Positions 17,806-25,985 of a stretch of 64,000 bases of DNA are shown in pieces. Each line of letters opens with the position of its first letter. Position 1 is the first letter of the stretch. The translations under genes and the position numbers were made by a program. The stretch comes from Dehalococcoidia bacterium. Its GTDB lineage: Bacteria; Chloroflexota; Dehalococcoidia; E44-bin15. The notes beneath the pieces are model-generated. The model ran no database searches and was not told where the DNA came from. It worked only from the letters and a program-made list of their open reading frames with translations. Where the stretch lies: the NCBI GenBank assembly GCA_035528575.1, contig DATKYK010000040.1, positions 1-64,000 of the forward strand, written 5' to 3'.

Positions 17806-18012
17806 GTGGAAGAGAAGCTAAAGACCGGGCGAGATTATCGGGCTGAAATGGCAAGAAATTACTTGCTACTCTACGAGGTAGCGGCGGCTATCGGTGTGCA
17901 TCCAGTGAGATTGGGGAGAATGCTTAGAGAAAAAGAACCTATTACTGGGTCGGTTAGGAAAAAACTTGATGCCTTTCTGGAGAAGAAGGAGATAGATAAA
18001 AATGTCGGCTAA
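17806..18012 (+). CDS. Small HTH-like element protein
   Basis: 68 residues from a GTG at 17806 with GAGGTGA at 17796-17802. The middle (YEVAAAIGVHPVRLGRMLRE) looks like a Cro/XRE-type or DNA-binding helix pair; the ends are charged (MEEKLKTGRDYRAEMARNY; KKLDAFLEKKEIDKNVG). It overlaps the following ATPase gene by 11 bases, so the two are co-translated. Such small proteins in integrated plasmids are often copy-control or replication accessory factors, but nothing here proves that. Confidence 0.55.
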   Translation: MEEKLKTGRDYRAEMARNYLLLYEVAAAIGVHPVRLGRMLREKEPITGSVRKKLDAFLEKKEIDKNVG

Positions 18013-19024
18013 GTCAGCCAATGAAATGAACATAGCTGACATACTCCAACCTGCCATAGACGCAATGCTACGGGCTTCAGGACTAAAACTGAACCAAGCC
18101 AAGACCTCTGTCTATTATGCTGTGGTGACATGGTTACGTAATGAACTGGATTTCATTCCGATACTGGAATTCAGGGGCAATTCGGGAACTGGTAAAACTG
18201 CTGCCATAGACCAGTTACAGAAGCTACTTGCTTACCCACAGATGATAAATGGTAGGACTTACTCTGATATTGGTGCCAATCTTAATAATGTACATACAGC
18301 CATAATTGAAGAAGGTGATTTTAAGCAAGAGAGACCTGAAGAACTGGTTAGGGATAGATGCACAAAGAAATTTGCTATTCAGGTTATACACAAACCACCT
18401 AGGCAGGACGCTACTACCATCTACAACTTTGGAGCCACAGTTATCCATAAGAGACAGCCGTTTGTTGATACAGCAACGAGGAACAGAACTATAATTATTA
18501 AAACTCGCAGGGCACCTGGAAAATATTCACCGACAGAAATAACTAATGCATCAGTGAGGGAAGTGGCGGAGCTTATGAAAGGAAAATTAACACAGATTGA
18601 GACATCGGATAGGATTTCCGACGCTTGGAAACCGCTGACGATGGTGGCAACCTTCTGCGGGGATAACGATTGGCTGGAGTATGAGCTTGAGGAAATGGCT
18701 AGGGCTGCCAGAGCTTTAGCCATGGGAGACCAATATGAACCAGAAGATATAATGATTAAGGCTATAATAGCGGCTTCAGAAAAGGGATTCAAACATAATA
18801 TCAAGTTGGTAGAAATTAAAAATACCATGAGAGAGCACTTTGACTTGAAGTGGAGCACCCAGAAAATCCACGCCATGATAGAGGATTTGGGATTCAGCGT
18901 TAAGTTCTATGCTGGTTATGATTGGCTCGTAGCCAACGAGGAGTTGCTTGAAAGGTTGGCTAAAGAAAGGAATTTAGACCTTGGTTCAACAGAGCTTGAC
19001 TTACGTACCAGAGATTTTCAATAG
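18002..19024 (+). CDS. P-loop ATPase, probable replication helicase-like protein of the element
   Basis: 340 residues. Walker A is FRGNSGTGKTAAID (about residue 60), with a Walker B-like stretch HTAIIEEGDF (about residue 100) and an arginine-rich part (DTATRNRTIIIKTRRAP) that could act as sensor or arginine finger. The C-terminal part (MREHFDLKWSTQKIHAMIED) looks like a winged helix. The arrangement resembles primase/D5-like or SF3-like helicases of small replicons. It overlaps the small HTH gene by 11 bases and is followed at once by a symmetric iteron array, the usual layout of a rep gene and its origin. Family assignment is tentative. Confidence 0.6.
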   Translation: MSAKSANEMNIADILQPAIDAMLRASGLKLNQAKTSVYYAVVTWLRNELDFIPILEFRGNSGTGKTAAIDQLQKLLAYPQMINGRTYSDIGANLNNVHTAIIEEGDFKQERPEELVRDRCTKKFAIQVIHKPPRQDATTIYNFGATVIHKRQPFVDTATRNRTIIIKTRRAPGKYSPTEITNASVREVAELMKGKLTQIETSDRISDAWKPLTMVATFCGDNDWLEYELEEMARAARALAMGDQYEPEDIMIKAIIAASEKGFKHNIKLVEIKNTMREHFDLKWSTQKIHAMIEDLGFSVKFYAGYDWLVANEELLERLAKERNLDLGSTELDLRTRDFQ

Positions 19025-19106
19025 TAGAAAATATTAGTAGATATTCTCTCTATATATAAAAAATATATTATTAACTAGAGAAAGAATCTACTAAAAACTT
19101 CTACTA
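19022..19106. repeat. Symmetric iteron array around an AT-rich core; candidate replication origin
   Basis: TAGTAGA occurs at 19022-19028 and 19035-19041; its reverse complement TCTACTA occurs at 19087-19093 and 19100-19106. Both pairs have the same 13-base period, and the four are mirror-symmetric around an almost pure A/T centre (19050-19074). The first iteron includes the stop codon of the ATPase gene. Confidence 0.55.
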
Positions 19107-19703
19107 AATATGTGAATAACCGGAAGTCTCATGCTTTGTAAACACTGAATTTCTAGCTTTGACTTAGGGACATTTATGGACATTTCAGTAATCGGGGCAG
19201 TTAGCTAATGTACACAGCGACTAATTTTGAGACTGAGCCCGGTTGAAATTCGTTTTGTTGATATTGACAAGGGCAATAGCAGTCTAGAAGGATTGGGATT
19301 ACCTGCTGACAGGGAAGGGTGGGGCTGGGTGGGGCTATACTGCGGTGGTATTTGTCTCCAATAGTCCAACAAATAAGTGCAGTTCTTCAGCATATCGCTT
19401 TTATTGATGTTGACAACCTGGCACCTCAAGAGTATCATCGCCTACCTTTACTACTGCCTGACAACCTTTTACCAAGCCCGCACTACGGTATTGACGTGTG
19501 TCAAAGCCTCCCTACAAAAAACCACATTTTTATAAGTGTTTTCCCCACAATAATAAATACATACTTTCCCCACAAAAGATACATAATTTCCTGACAGACA
19601 AATGGCACATCTTGTGTTACTCTTAATATGAGCGGTTGCTAGGCGCTTCCTGCAAGTGGCCACAATCACATATAGATAAAAAGGTAATAGGGTTTGGAGG
19701 CAG
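19107..19703. other. Element non-coding region
   Basis: About 600 bases with no recognisable protein. Two copies of TTTCCCCACAA lie near 19540 and 19564, each 7 of 9 to a DnaA box, which fits an origin region but is weak. A 91-codon open frame at 19319-19594 has no ribosome binding site or familiar sequence. Confidence 0.35.
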
Positions 19704-20129
19704 ATGATGGAATTAAACATTGGTTCTAATATAATTAGAAACACAAGCGGCGTTTTGAGGGTGCAGGGAAAGGATCAGGTCTTTCTCGAAATCGGAGAAG
19801 ATGGTCAACTATTGCTGACCATGGACATTCATGACTCAAACCGCAACCATGTGGCGAAACTTCGCCGCAATGCGTGGGTGTTTAACAATAAGGAGCAATT
19901 TGAGGTTACTACAAGTCCAAAATCCTTGCAGTTAAAAGACAAGGAATCTGGAGCAGTCGTTGTAGAAGTAAAGGTTTTGGACAAAGGCAATATAGAAATT
20001 CCATGTGGGGAGTTTTACACTCATATAGGTAACCTACTGGAGATTACTCCTCAGTATTGGCGTATTGGTGGGTTGACAATGAGCAATAACATATTTGATG
20101 GATGTGGCGGTACTGTGGAAATCGGGTGA
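19704..20129 (+). CDS. Uncharacterised element protein
   Basis: 141 residues with GGAGG just before the ATG pair at 19704/19707. Composition is beta-rich with alternating polar and hydrophobic residues (FLEIGEDGQLLLTMDIHD; LQLKDKESGAVVVEVKVLDK) and ends GGLTMSNNIFDGCGGTVEIG. No membrane span or signal peptide. I do not recognise the family. It lies between the presumed origin and the recombinase, in the position of a cargo or accessory gene, and appears to be a single-gene unit. Confidence 0.55.
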   Translation: MMELNIGSNIIRNTSGVLRVQGKDQVFLEIGEDGQLLLTMDIHDSNRNHVAKLRRNAWVFNNKEQFEVTTSPKSLQLKDKESGAVVVEVKVLDKGNIEIPCGEFYTHIGNLLEITPQYWRIGGLTMSNNIFDGCGGTVEIG

Positions 20130-20169
20130 CTGATATTGTGAGTGCTATTCTAGCATGAGAGTATAGTGA

Positions 20170-20519
20170 AGTTTCAAGCTATCCTCAAACCTCACTGGCC
20201 TAGTGTAGCGTTCCATCGTTTGACTTCTATTTAAAAGAGCAAACTGGGCACTGGTCAATGGAGCATTTTAGAAAAACATCCCCATAAGAAAGGGTAAATA
20301 TCGGGGGCTACCCGATATGGCTGGCCCCACTCGCTTACAGATATGCAAATCTTGGAGCACCTATTGGCACTTAATTTGGAACGTGCAGCAGTATAATCCT
20401 TGTGTATAGCTAAGGCTAGAGGACTGAACATAGAGAGCAAATATTTCACCCCAACGGCTGCTTATAAAAACTTCAGGCTATCCTTATATTCAACCGACCT
20501 GGTGTATCGCTACACCGTA
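20170..20519 (-). repeat. Inverted copies of the host dispersed repeats inside the element
   Basis: 20447-20518 is the near-exact reverse complement of the repeat at 35180-35261 (shared part ACCAGGTCGGTTGAATATGA). A diverged copy lies at 20170-20220. 20303-20328 is the reverse of the GGGGCCACCC...GGGTAGCCCC hairpin module found from 30 kb onward. The rest of 20130-20709 holds nothing I can identify. Confidence 0.65.
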
Positions 20520-20709
20520 TCCAAGCTATCCCATCTATCCCAACTTCTCTCTGTATGACCTTAGCCGGTTTTTGACTTGGAGTAAATTCCCAGAGTGGAG
20601 ATAGAAAACACAAGTTTATCTGAAAACAAATTGACCCGTAGCACCATAGCACGGCTCCAGACCGCTTTCAGCTTCAGGTTGTGAACATTTAGCTTTGAGT
20701 CCCTGCTAC

Positions 20710-21507
20710 TTAGGCATATGTGTTCACAACCTTGTATACCTTCAAAGCATCCTCAAAGGTTAGCGATTGGGCATAGTGGCTGACCATATCGGGAGACTCC
20801 CAACCACCTAAGCTCTGAATAACCTTGTTTGACAGTCCTGATTTGACGTTGTGGACACAGAAGCCACGCCTAAAGCTGTGAGCATTACACTTTATACCCA
20901 TAGCTTCTCCTAACCTTTGTAGCATAGTCTGTATTCCGTGAGTGGTTATTCCTAGGTCGTCATGCTTGGTGAACCAGTCCTTTACAGCACCATTACCAGC
21001 TAGAGCCTTGCGATAGCGATTGCCTTTGCCCAAGACGGTAACTGTTCCTTCAGTCCAGTCAAAGTCCTTAGCCTTCACGCTGGCAGCTTCAGATAATCTC
21101 ATTCCTGAATACCATAGCAGGTTGAGAGTAACTTTGTCCCTCTCGGTAAGAGCATGATTAACCAGAATGTCTAGCTGTTCCTTTGATATGGCTGGCAGTA
21201 TCTTCTTTTGCCTTCGTGGTGGTAATACCTTCTCAATAGGATTGTTGGGAAGCTGGTCAGTATGATATAGCCACCTGCAAAGGGTTTTGATACAGCGGTA
21301 GTAATTATGTTTGGCATTACCGCAGGTAAGGGAATTGATATAAGCGTTGATTCCTTCTGGATTTAACGGATAGCCAACAAAGTTATCAAGGGTCAGGTGG
21401 TAAATTTCTATGGTCTTAGGACTTGTGCCTGATGGTCTGGATTTGATAAACTTATCAAGAAGCTCTTTTGTGAACTGTTCACAACTTTGATTGCCGTTAT
21501 CAGACAA
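20710..21507 (-). CDS. Tyrosine recombinase; catalytic int(C) part of a split integrase
   Basis: 265 residues if started at the TTG at 21507; the frame is open back to an ATG at 21588 inside the tRNA, which only adds antisense tRNA translation. It has an N-terminal SAM-like core-binding domain (SPKTIEIYHLTLDNFVGYPL), then the catalytic domain: Arg in SGMRLSEAASVK, Lys in VLGKGNRYRK, HSFRRG (H-x-x-R), GGWESPDMVSHY with the Tyr nucleophile in SHYAQS. No good promoter or Shine-Dalgarno is seen in the integrated state. In the circle it would continue the XRE-like ORF in frame and use that promoter. It should recombine the 44-base core in tRNA-Val. Confidence 0.88.
   Translation of the reverse strand: MSDNGNQSCEQFTKELLDKFIKSRPSGTSPKTIEIYHLTLDNFVGYPLNPEGINAYINSLTCGNAKHNYYRCIKTLCRWLYHTDQLPNNPIEKVLPPRRQKKILPAISKEQLDILVNHALTERDKVTLNLLWYSGMRLSEAASVKAKDFDWTEGTVTVLGKGNRYRKALAGNGAVKDWFTKHDDLGITTHGIQTMLQRLGEAMGIKCNAHSFRRGFCVHNVKSGLSNKVIQSLGGWESPDMVSHYAQSLTFEDALKVYKVVNTYA
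21443..21484. promoter_or_regulatory. Two palindromes at the recombinase 5' end (putative arm or operator sites)
   Basis: TTGATAA-AC-TTATCAA at 21443-21458 and TTGTGAAC-T-GTTCACAA at 21468-21484, both perfect. The half-site TTGTGAAC recurs at 16591-16598, as TGTGAAC at 16582-16588, at 20679-20686, and inverted at 20722-20729, all near element ends or the recombinase gene. Confidence 0.5.
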
Positions 21508-21515
21508 AAAATAGC

Positions 21516-21559
21516 TTTGCGGGAGCAACTCAGCTGGTAGAGTCCCTGCCTTACAAGCA
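21516..21559 (+). repeat. Right attachment site (core overlapping tRNA-Val 5' part)
   Basis: 44 bases identical to 16522-16565. It supplies positions 1-41 of the functional tRNA-Val, so the element donates the 5' part of the gene on integration. Confidence 0.9.
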
Positions 21560-21594
21560 GGTTGTCGCGGGTTCGAGCCCCGTCTCACGCTCCA
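21519..21594 (+). tRNA. tRNA-Val (anticodon TAC)
   Basis: 76 bases including an encoded CCA. The acceptor stem GCGGGAG pairs with CTCACGC with one G-A mismatch. The D-arm is ACTC/GAGT with loop AGCTGGTA. The anticodon arm is CCTGC-CTTACAA-GCAGG (TAC at the centre). The T-arm is GCGGG-TTCGAGC-CCCGT. The 5' 41 bases come from the integrated element. Confidence 0.93.
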
Positions 21595-21698
21595 GATACA
21601 AAATTGGCCGGAAAACCGCCTTGAACAGCGGTTCTATTTTTTAAAACGCTTAATCCGATCGGCCACCAGCAGGTCCAAATTTGGGAGGGTAACAAGGG

Positions 21699-22916
21699 CT
21701 AACTTAGCAGGTCTATCCTCTCTGACTTCCCGTCCTTATCGATATGCTCGATGACGATGGGGAAACCTTTCTTATCACCCAGGCTGACCTTGCTCCGTGC
21801 AAGCTCGAGCAGATCCATCGGATTAACACATCCCTCGGGTGGATTAACTCCCTCCGCCTTCACTTTTCCCGTGGCCATAAGAATTACCCCGAGCGCTGCG
21901 GGAATGCCTGTACCCTCGCCCATTCCCAGCCCTCTAGAGGACAGGGAGAAGATGTAGGTGTTGTTTTCACCGTTCTTATAGCCTCTTACCACTATTTTGA
22001 GGCAACCCATGGGCTCAATAAGCCCCGCCTCCTTCATCAATCTCTGCCTTTGCGATAGTATGAAAGCTACTGCAAATTCAAGGGGGACAATCCGTTGGCC
22101 TTGAACCTCAATCGGCTTCTCACCGGTGATGCCCAGCCTCACCATACCTTTTATCAGTTCCGCGTAGGCGGGCGGCAATACCAGTCCGAGGTTTGTAACC
22201 CTCTTTATGCCCTTCAGGTACTTTGGCAGCGTTATCGTCTCAGGATGCGGATAGGCATACACGCTGTATGTGCCCACATTTTGAAACTCGACCTCTTCTT
22301 CGAGCGATCTCCCGCTCTCCTCGAAGAGCCTGACCGTTGTGAACTTGCCATCCAGGAACATCGGGACGCCCATTTCCATGGAGTGAATTCTGTGCTTCAC
22401 CACCGCCGGTCCTTCTACCCTTTCGCCGCCGTGGGCATGGTATACATCGACCGCCTCAACCTGCTCCAGAAGCGAATCGGCGCAGAACCTGACCAGCACG
22501 TTTGCCACACCGGGGGAGCTGCCCATTCCGATAAGTGCCGAAATGCCGGCCTTCCTCGCATCCCCGTCCATGTCGAGGAGCTTCTCGGTGGCGTCGAAAT
22601 CGTCGCAGACATCGACGTAGTTGACCTTGGACTCGATCACTGACTTCAGTATGGTGGGGCCGTACTTGTAATAAGGGCCGACACAGTTTAGAACAACCGA
22701 TGAGCCGGAAGTTGCGTCTCTTATGCTCTGAGGGCTTGACGCATCAAGTTTAACGGCTGAAACACTATCCGGTCCCAGCCGCTTCACCATTCCCATCGCC
22801 GTTGCGATCTCAATATCAGCAATTATCACTTCAGAGAACACTCCGCTCGAAACGAGGGTTTCAACGGCTATACTGCCGACCACTCCACACCCTCCCAGTA
22901 CAGTAACCTTCGACAT
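21699..22916 (-). CDS. Saccharopine dehydrogenase-like NAD(P)-binding oxidoreductase
   Basis: 405 residues. The N-terminal Rossmann motif is KVTVLGGCGVVGSIAVETL, followed by the family's LNCVGPYYKYG and YVDVCDD segments and GMGSSPGVANVLV. This matches the Sacchrp_dh_NADP family, many of whose bacterial members are not lysine enzymes. AAGGAGAG precedes the ATG. It sits 18 bases after the RuBisCO-like gene, so it is third in an FGGY kinase-RLP-dehydrogenase operon. It probably oxidises or reduces an intermediate of that pathway; substrate unknown. Confidence 0.85.
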   Translation of the reverse strand: MSKVTVLGGCGVVGSIAVETLVSSGVFSEVIIADIEIATAMGMVKRLGPDSVSAVKLDASSPQSIRDATSGSSVVLNCVGPYYKYGPTILKSVIESKVNYVDVCDDFDATEKLLDMDGDARKAGISALIGMGSSPGVANVLVRFCADSLLEQVEAVDVYHAHGGERVEGPAVVKHRIHSMEMGVPMFLDGKFTTVRLFEESGRSLEEEVEFQNVGTYSVYAYPHPETITLPKYLKGIKRVTNLGLVLPPAYAELIKGMVRLGITGEKPIEVQGQRIVPLEFAVAFILSQRQRLMKEAGLIEPMGCLKIVVRGYKNGENNTYIFSLSSRGLGMGEGTGIPAALGVILMATGKVKAEGVNPPEGCVNPMDLLELARSKVSLGDKKGFPIVIEHIDKDGKSERIDLLS

Positions 22917-22934
22917 AACACTCTCCTTATGTAC

Positions 22935-24245
22935 CTAAACAGTAATGCCTTTGCCAAACGGGTCGCCCCATTGCTTGAGTACAACATCCAGCTCCGGGTG
23001 CTCCTTGGCATACTCTTCCAAGGTGATTCCGTTTACTGTTGCATCGATTGCCTGGCGGAATGCTTTCCCCCCGGCAATCGGGCCCTGAGGATGGGCATGG
23101 ATTCCGCCTCCTGAACCTATAACGATGTCATTCCCAAGGTCTGCCATCGCTTTCGGCACCATGGATGGCGTGATACCACCGGACGGCATTGGGAAGGTCG
23201 GTTTTAAATGGTATAGCGGGAAAGTCAGGTTCTTGGCAACATTCTTGAATTTATCAGGAATTACCGGGGCCTTCCCGTAGGGGGCGGGTATAACGACTAC
23301 ATCGGCCCCGGCAAGGCGCGGCAGCTTCCCCAGTACGATGTGAGAGCTCATGCCGTGCAGAGGTGACATATACATTGCGCCGGCAACATCCATGTGGGCA
23401 AGGATAGGCACGTTAATGCTCGGATCCTCTGCCAGGGCCTGTAAAACAGGCAGTCCAACAGCCAGGTAGTTTACCATCAGCGCATTGCATCCCAACTCTA
23501 CGGCGCGCCTGGCATTGTCGAAAACCTTTGGCAATTTGTCCGTTATGTTCACAGTGTACAGGGTGTGTTCACCGGTCTCCTCGTAGACCTCTCTCTCGAT
23601 CTCCATGTATCGCTTAACTCGACCCTCCACAGAATTAAATGATGCGTCGGCTATCAGTTCGTCATCCTTGATGATATCGCATCCCCCCATAGCCGCTTGC
23701 CGGAAGAGGTCGGCTCCAACCTCGAGCGGATAGCCTGTGCACGGCTTTATCATGTTGTTAAGCAAGGGTCGATTCGGGATCCCCAGGATTTCTCTAATGC
23801 CTGCGATGCCAAATTTCGGCCCCGTGAACCCAGCGACAAATTTCTCGGGGAATCGGATATCCAGCAGCTTGATATTCCCACCCATTGAAATATTTCCCAC
23901 CACAGATGTCAGTAGCATCGGTATCTGTGAGCCTATGTTAACCTCGGGATAGGCTACTTGGATAATCCAGTTCCTGGTTTCCACAGACGGCGGCACGCTA
24001 AACTCGTAGTCCGGCACCTCGTACACGCCGAGCACCTTGGCCACGTGGTGGCGGCGCACTTCCGGGGTCTCACCCGGAACGGCTACCCAGGTGCCCGTGC
24101 TCTGCTCGACAGCGAGGGCCATAGATAGAAGCGGAATAGGCATTTCTGCTGGGAAAGAGGCCAGATAGGTGGCGATAAGATATTCATCATAATCCACACC
24201 ATCAGGTAATGCCAGAGGGAGCCCCAGGATTTCATCTACATTCAT
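22935..24245 (-). CDS. RuBisCO-like protein (RuBisCO large-chain superfamily)
   Basis: 436 residues. RuBisCO motifs with numbering in this protein: N118 in TSVVGN; K167 in NNMIKPCTG (second Lys of TIKPK replaced by Cys); K193-D194-D195-E196 in GGCDIIKDDE, so carbamylated Lys and metal ligands are kept; H284 in ILAHMD; H302; K307 in LGKL; S355-G-G and G378-G-G-G. The changed KPK and loop 6 argue against carboxylase and for a form IV-type RLP, such as the isomerase, decarboxylase or transcarboxylase enzymes of sulfur salvage or apionate catabolism. It overlaps the kinase stop by 3 bases (ATGA at 24242-24245), with GGAGGT inside the kinase end. Confidence 0.88.
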   Translation of the reverse strand: MNVDEILGLPLALPDGVDYDEYLIATYLASFPAEMPIPLLSMALAVEQSTGTWVAVPGETPEVRRHHVAKVLGVYEVPDYEFSVPPSVETRNWIIQVAYPEVNIGSQIPMLLTSVVGNISMGGNIKLLDIRFPEKFVAGFTGPKFGIAGIREILGIPNRPLLNNMIKPCTGYPLEVGADLFRQAAMGGCDIIKDDELIADASFNSVEGRVKRYMEIEREVYEETGEHTLYTVNITDKLPKVFDNARRAVELGCNALMVNYLAVGLPVLQALAEDPSINVPILAHMDVAGAMYMSPLHGMSSHIVLGKLPRLAGADVVVIPAPYGKAPVIPDKFKNVAKNLTFPLYHLKPTFPMPSGGITPSMVPKAMADLGNDIVIGSGGGIHAHPQGPIAGGKAFRQAIDATVNGITLEEYAKEHPELDVVLKQWGDPFGKGITV

Positions 24246-25801
24246 TTAGATACCTCCTTGCACAAACGCGCTTCATCCGATCTCTTTTCATTGAGTCGCC
24301 TGTAGAAACGTCGAAGGCTTCCGTATGCCTCCTGGTATGAATGGAACAGCAAGTCGTAGATCTGGTAGTTTTCCTCTTGCGGCGAAAAGACCCTTTCTAC
24401 CTTCACCACGTTCTTCAGAGTATCGAAACTAGGATATATCCCGAGGCCAACTGCTGCTATGAGAGCAGCACCGACCGCTCCTGCTTCCTGAGGGTCATGG
24501 ACAGCCTCAACCTTTCTTCGGGTCACATCTGCCAGGATCTGCATCCAGGGCTTGCTCCTCGCCCCTCCGCCTACGACGCGGAGACTGGGAAGGGAAAACT
24601 TGAATCGCTGATCCACAATTTCAACGATCCATCTAATATTATAGGCCACTCCCTCGTAGACGGCACGCAGCAGGTTCTCACGGGTATGGTCAGCGCTCAG
24701 GTTAAGAAAGCTGGAGCGAACGTTACAGTCTCCCACGGGTGCCCTCTCTCCATACATCCACGGCGTGAATATCAGGTAGTCGGAACCCGGGGGAACCCCG
24801 CCGACCTTCTCGTCCAAGAAGGCGTAGGTGTCGGGAATCCTGGGGTCTATTTTCTCCGATGTGTATAGCTCATCGCATACCCACTGAAGGCAGGCTCCGG
24901 CAGTTTCCGTCTCAGCGAACAGAAACGCCTTCTCTGGGTCTGCAGACTGTATCGTTGCCGCTCCGCATTTACCCCGCAGTTTACGTTCTGTGACCACTGC
25001 TACCCAGCCGGATGTGCCGAGATAGACATGCCCTTCACCTTCAGCGACCGCGCCTGAGCCGACGGCGGCACAGGGAGCGTCTCCTGCGCCAGCCATAACC
25101 GGTGTCCCCTCCAGCAGCCCAAATTCGGTGGCCGCCTCTCTCGACAGGACTCCGACCTGGTCGATGGAACGCACCAGGGGTGGAAATTTCGCAGGGTCAA
25201 GCCCAACATAGCGGAAGATGCTCTTAAGCCAGGTCTTCTTCTTGAGGTCAATTCCGAAGACGGATGCGCCGGTCCACTCCATGACCATGTTGCCGGTGCT
25301 CCGATAAACGAGGTAGCCATTGACATCGAGGAAACAACGCATCTTATGGTATATATCGGGCTCTTCAGCTTTGAGCCAGAGCAATTTAGGTATGCCATCC
25401 TTTCCGCACAAAGTGGCGCCTGCCAGCAGTGCGAAAATACGAGCGTTAATAAACCTCCTCATCACCCTCTGCGCCTGCCGGCAAGCCCTGTTGTCAAGCC
25501 AGATAATTGCGCGCCTGAGCGGTATCCCCGCTGAATCCATAGGCACAATGCCGAGCATCTGCGTGCTATGGGTAACGCATAACACATCGCCTGGGGAAAC
25601 ACCTGTCTCTTCCAGGAGACGCCTGGTGGTGCTGGTTACCGCGTTCCACCAATCTTCGGGCTCCTGCTCAGCCCAATCAGCCTTCGGGTAGTGGACCCTG
25701 TAAGGCTCGGAGCATTTGCCGTGCACCTTACCCTCCGTGTCCACCAGAACTGCCTTGTTCATGCTCGTCCCCACATCATGGGCGATTATGTAATTGGCCA
25801 T
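24242..25801 (-). CDS. FGGY-family carbohydrate kinase (xylulokinase-like)
   Basis: 519 residues, normal for FGGY kinases. Signatures: HDVGTSMNKAVLVD (phosphate-1 loop), ADWAEQEPEDWW, THSTQMLGIVPMD, MAGAGDAPCAAVGSG with the catalytic Asp, GTSGWVAV, and the late RVVGGGARSKPWMQILADVT. It phosphorylates a sugar or sugar acid, probably preparing the substrate for the overlapping RuBisCO-like protein. GGAGGTAA precedes the ATG and a plausible promoter lies about 50-75 bases upstream. The lack of a transporter in the window means uptake is encoded elsewhere. Confidence 0.92.
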   Translation of the reverse strand: MANYIIAHDVGTSMNKAVLVDTEGKVHGKCSEPYRVHYPKADWAEQEPEDWWNAVTSTTRRLLEETGVSPGDVLCVTHSTQMLGIVPMDSAGIPLRRAIIWLDNRACRQAQRVMRRFINARIFALLAGATLCGKDGIPKLLWLKAEEPDIYHKMRCFLDVNGYLVYRSTGNMVMEWTGASVFGIDLKKKTWLKSIFRYVGLDPAKFPPLVRSIDQVGVLSREAATEFGLLEGTPVMAGAGDAPCAAVGSGAVAEGEGHVYLGTSGWVAVVTERKLRGKCGAATIQSADPEKAFLFAETETAGACLQWVCDELYTSEKIDPRIPDTYAFLDEKVGGVPPGSDYLIFTPWMYGERAPVGDCNVRSSFLNLSADHTRENLLRAVYEGVAYNIRWIVEIVDQRFKFSLPSLRVVGGGARSKPWMQILADVTRRKVEAVHDPQEAGAVGAALIAAVGLGIYPSFDTLKNVVKVERVFSPQEENYQIYDLLFHSYQEAYGSLRRFYRRLNEKRSDEARLCKEVSK

Positions 25802-25846
25802 TTACCTCCGCTCCTGCAACATTGTGATAGAAAAGGAGTTTTCAGC

Positions 25847-25875
25847 ACAATAGCACCACTTGTTGCCAAATGCAA
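25847..25875 (-). promoter_or_regulatory. Candidate promoter of the kinase-RLP-dehydrogenase operon
   Basis: Minus strand: TTGCAT (25875-25870), 17-base spacer, TATTGT (25852-25847). A GTTGC-GCAAC inverted repeat overlaps the -35, a possible operator. Confidence 0.4.
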
Positions 25876-25985
25876 CTTTAAATATTGGTTATTACAATCA
25901 AGAGCCTTCACCTGCAACTCGAAAGACCAATATTTCAAGATTCCCGACCAGCAAGAAGTGAGGGTATATCTTTTTACCTTTTACG

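Larger units (their letters stand above)
16522..21559. mobile_element. Integrative element of about 5 kb in tRNA-Val with a split integrase
   Basis: Two identical 44-base copies (16522-16565 and 21516-21559) of the 5' part of the tRNA-Val(TAC) gene bound the element; their offset gives a unit of 4,994 bp. Between them lie a tyrosine recombinase (right end), an excisionase-like protein and XRE-like ORF (left end, reading toward the left att copy), two unknown genes, a small HTH-like protein, a P-loop ATPase and an iteron array. The right junction holds the intact tRNA, the left only a 41-base 5' fragment. No conjugation or capsid genes are seen, so it is probably a small integrative plasmid or satellite. 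Confidence 0.85.

Noticed and set aside
19319-19594. 91-codon plus-strand ORF in the element non-coding region
   Set aside because: No ribosome binding site, high His/Pro/Leu with no domain; kept as non-coding.
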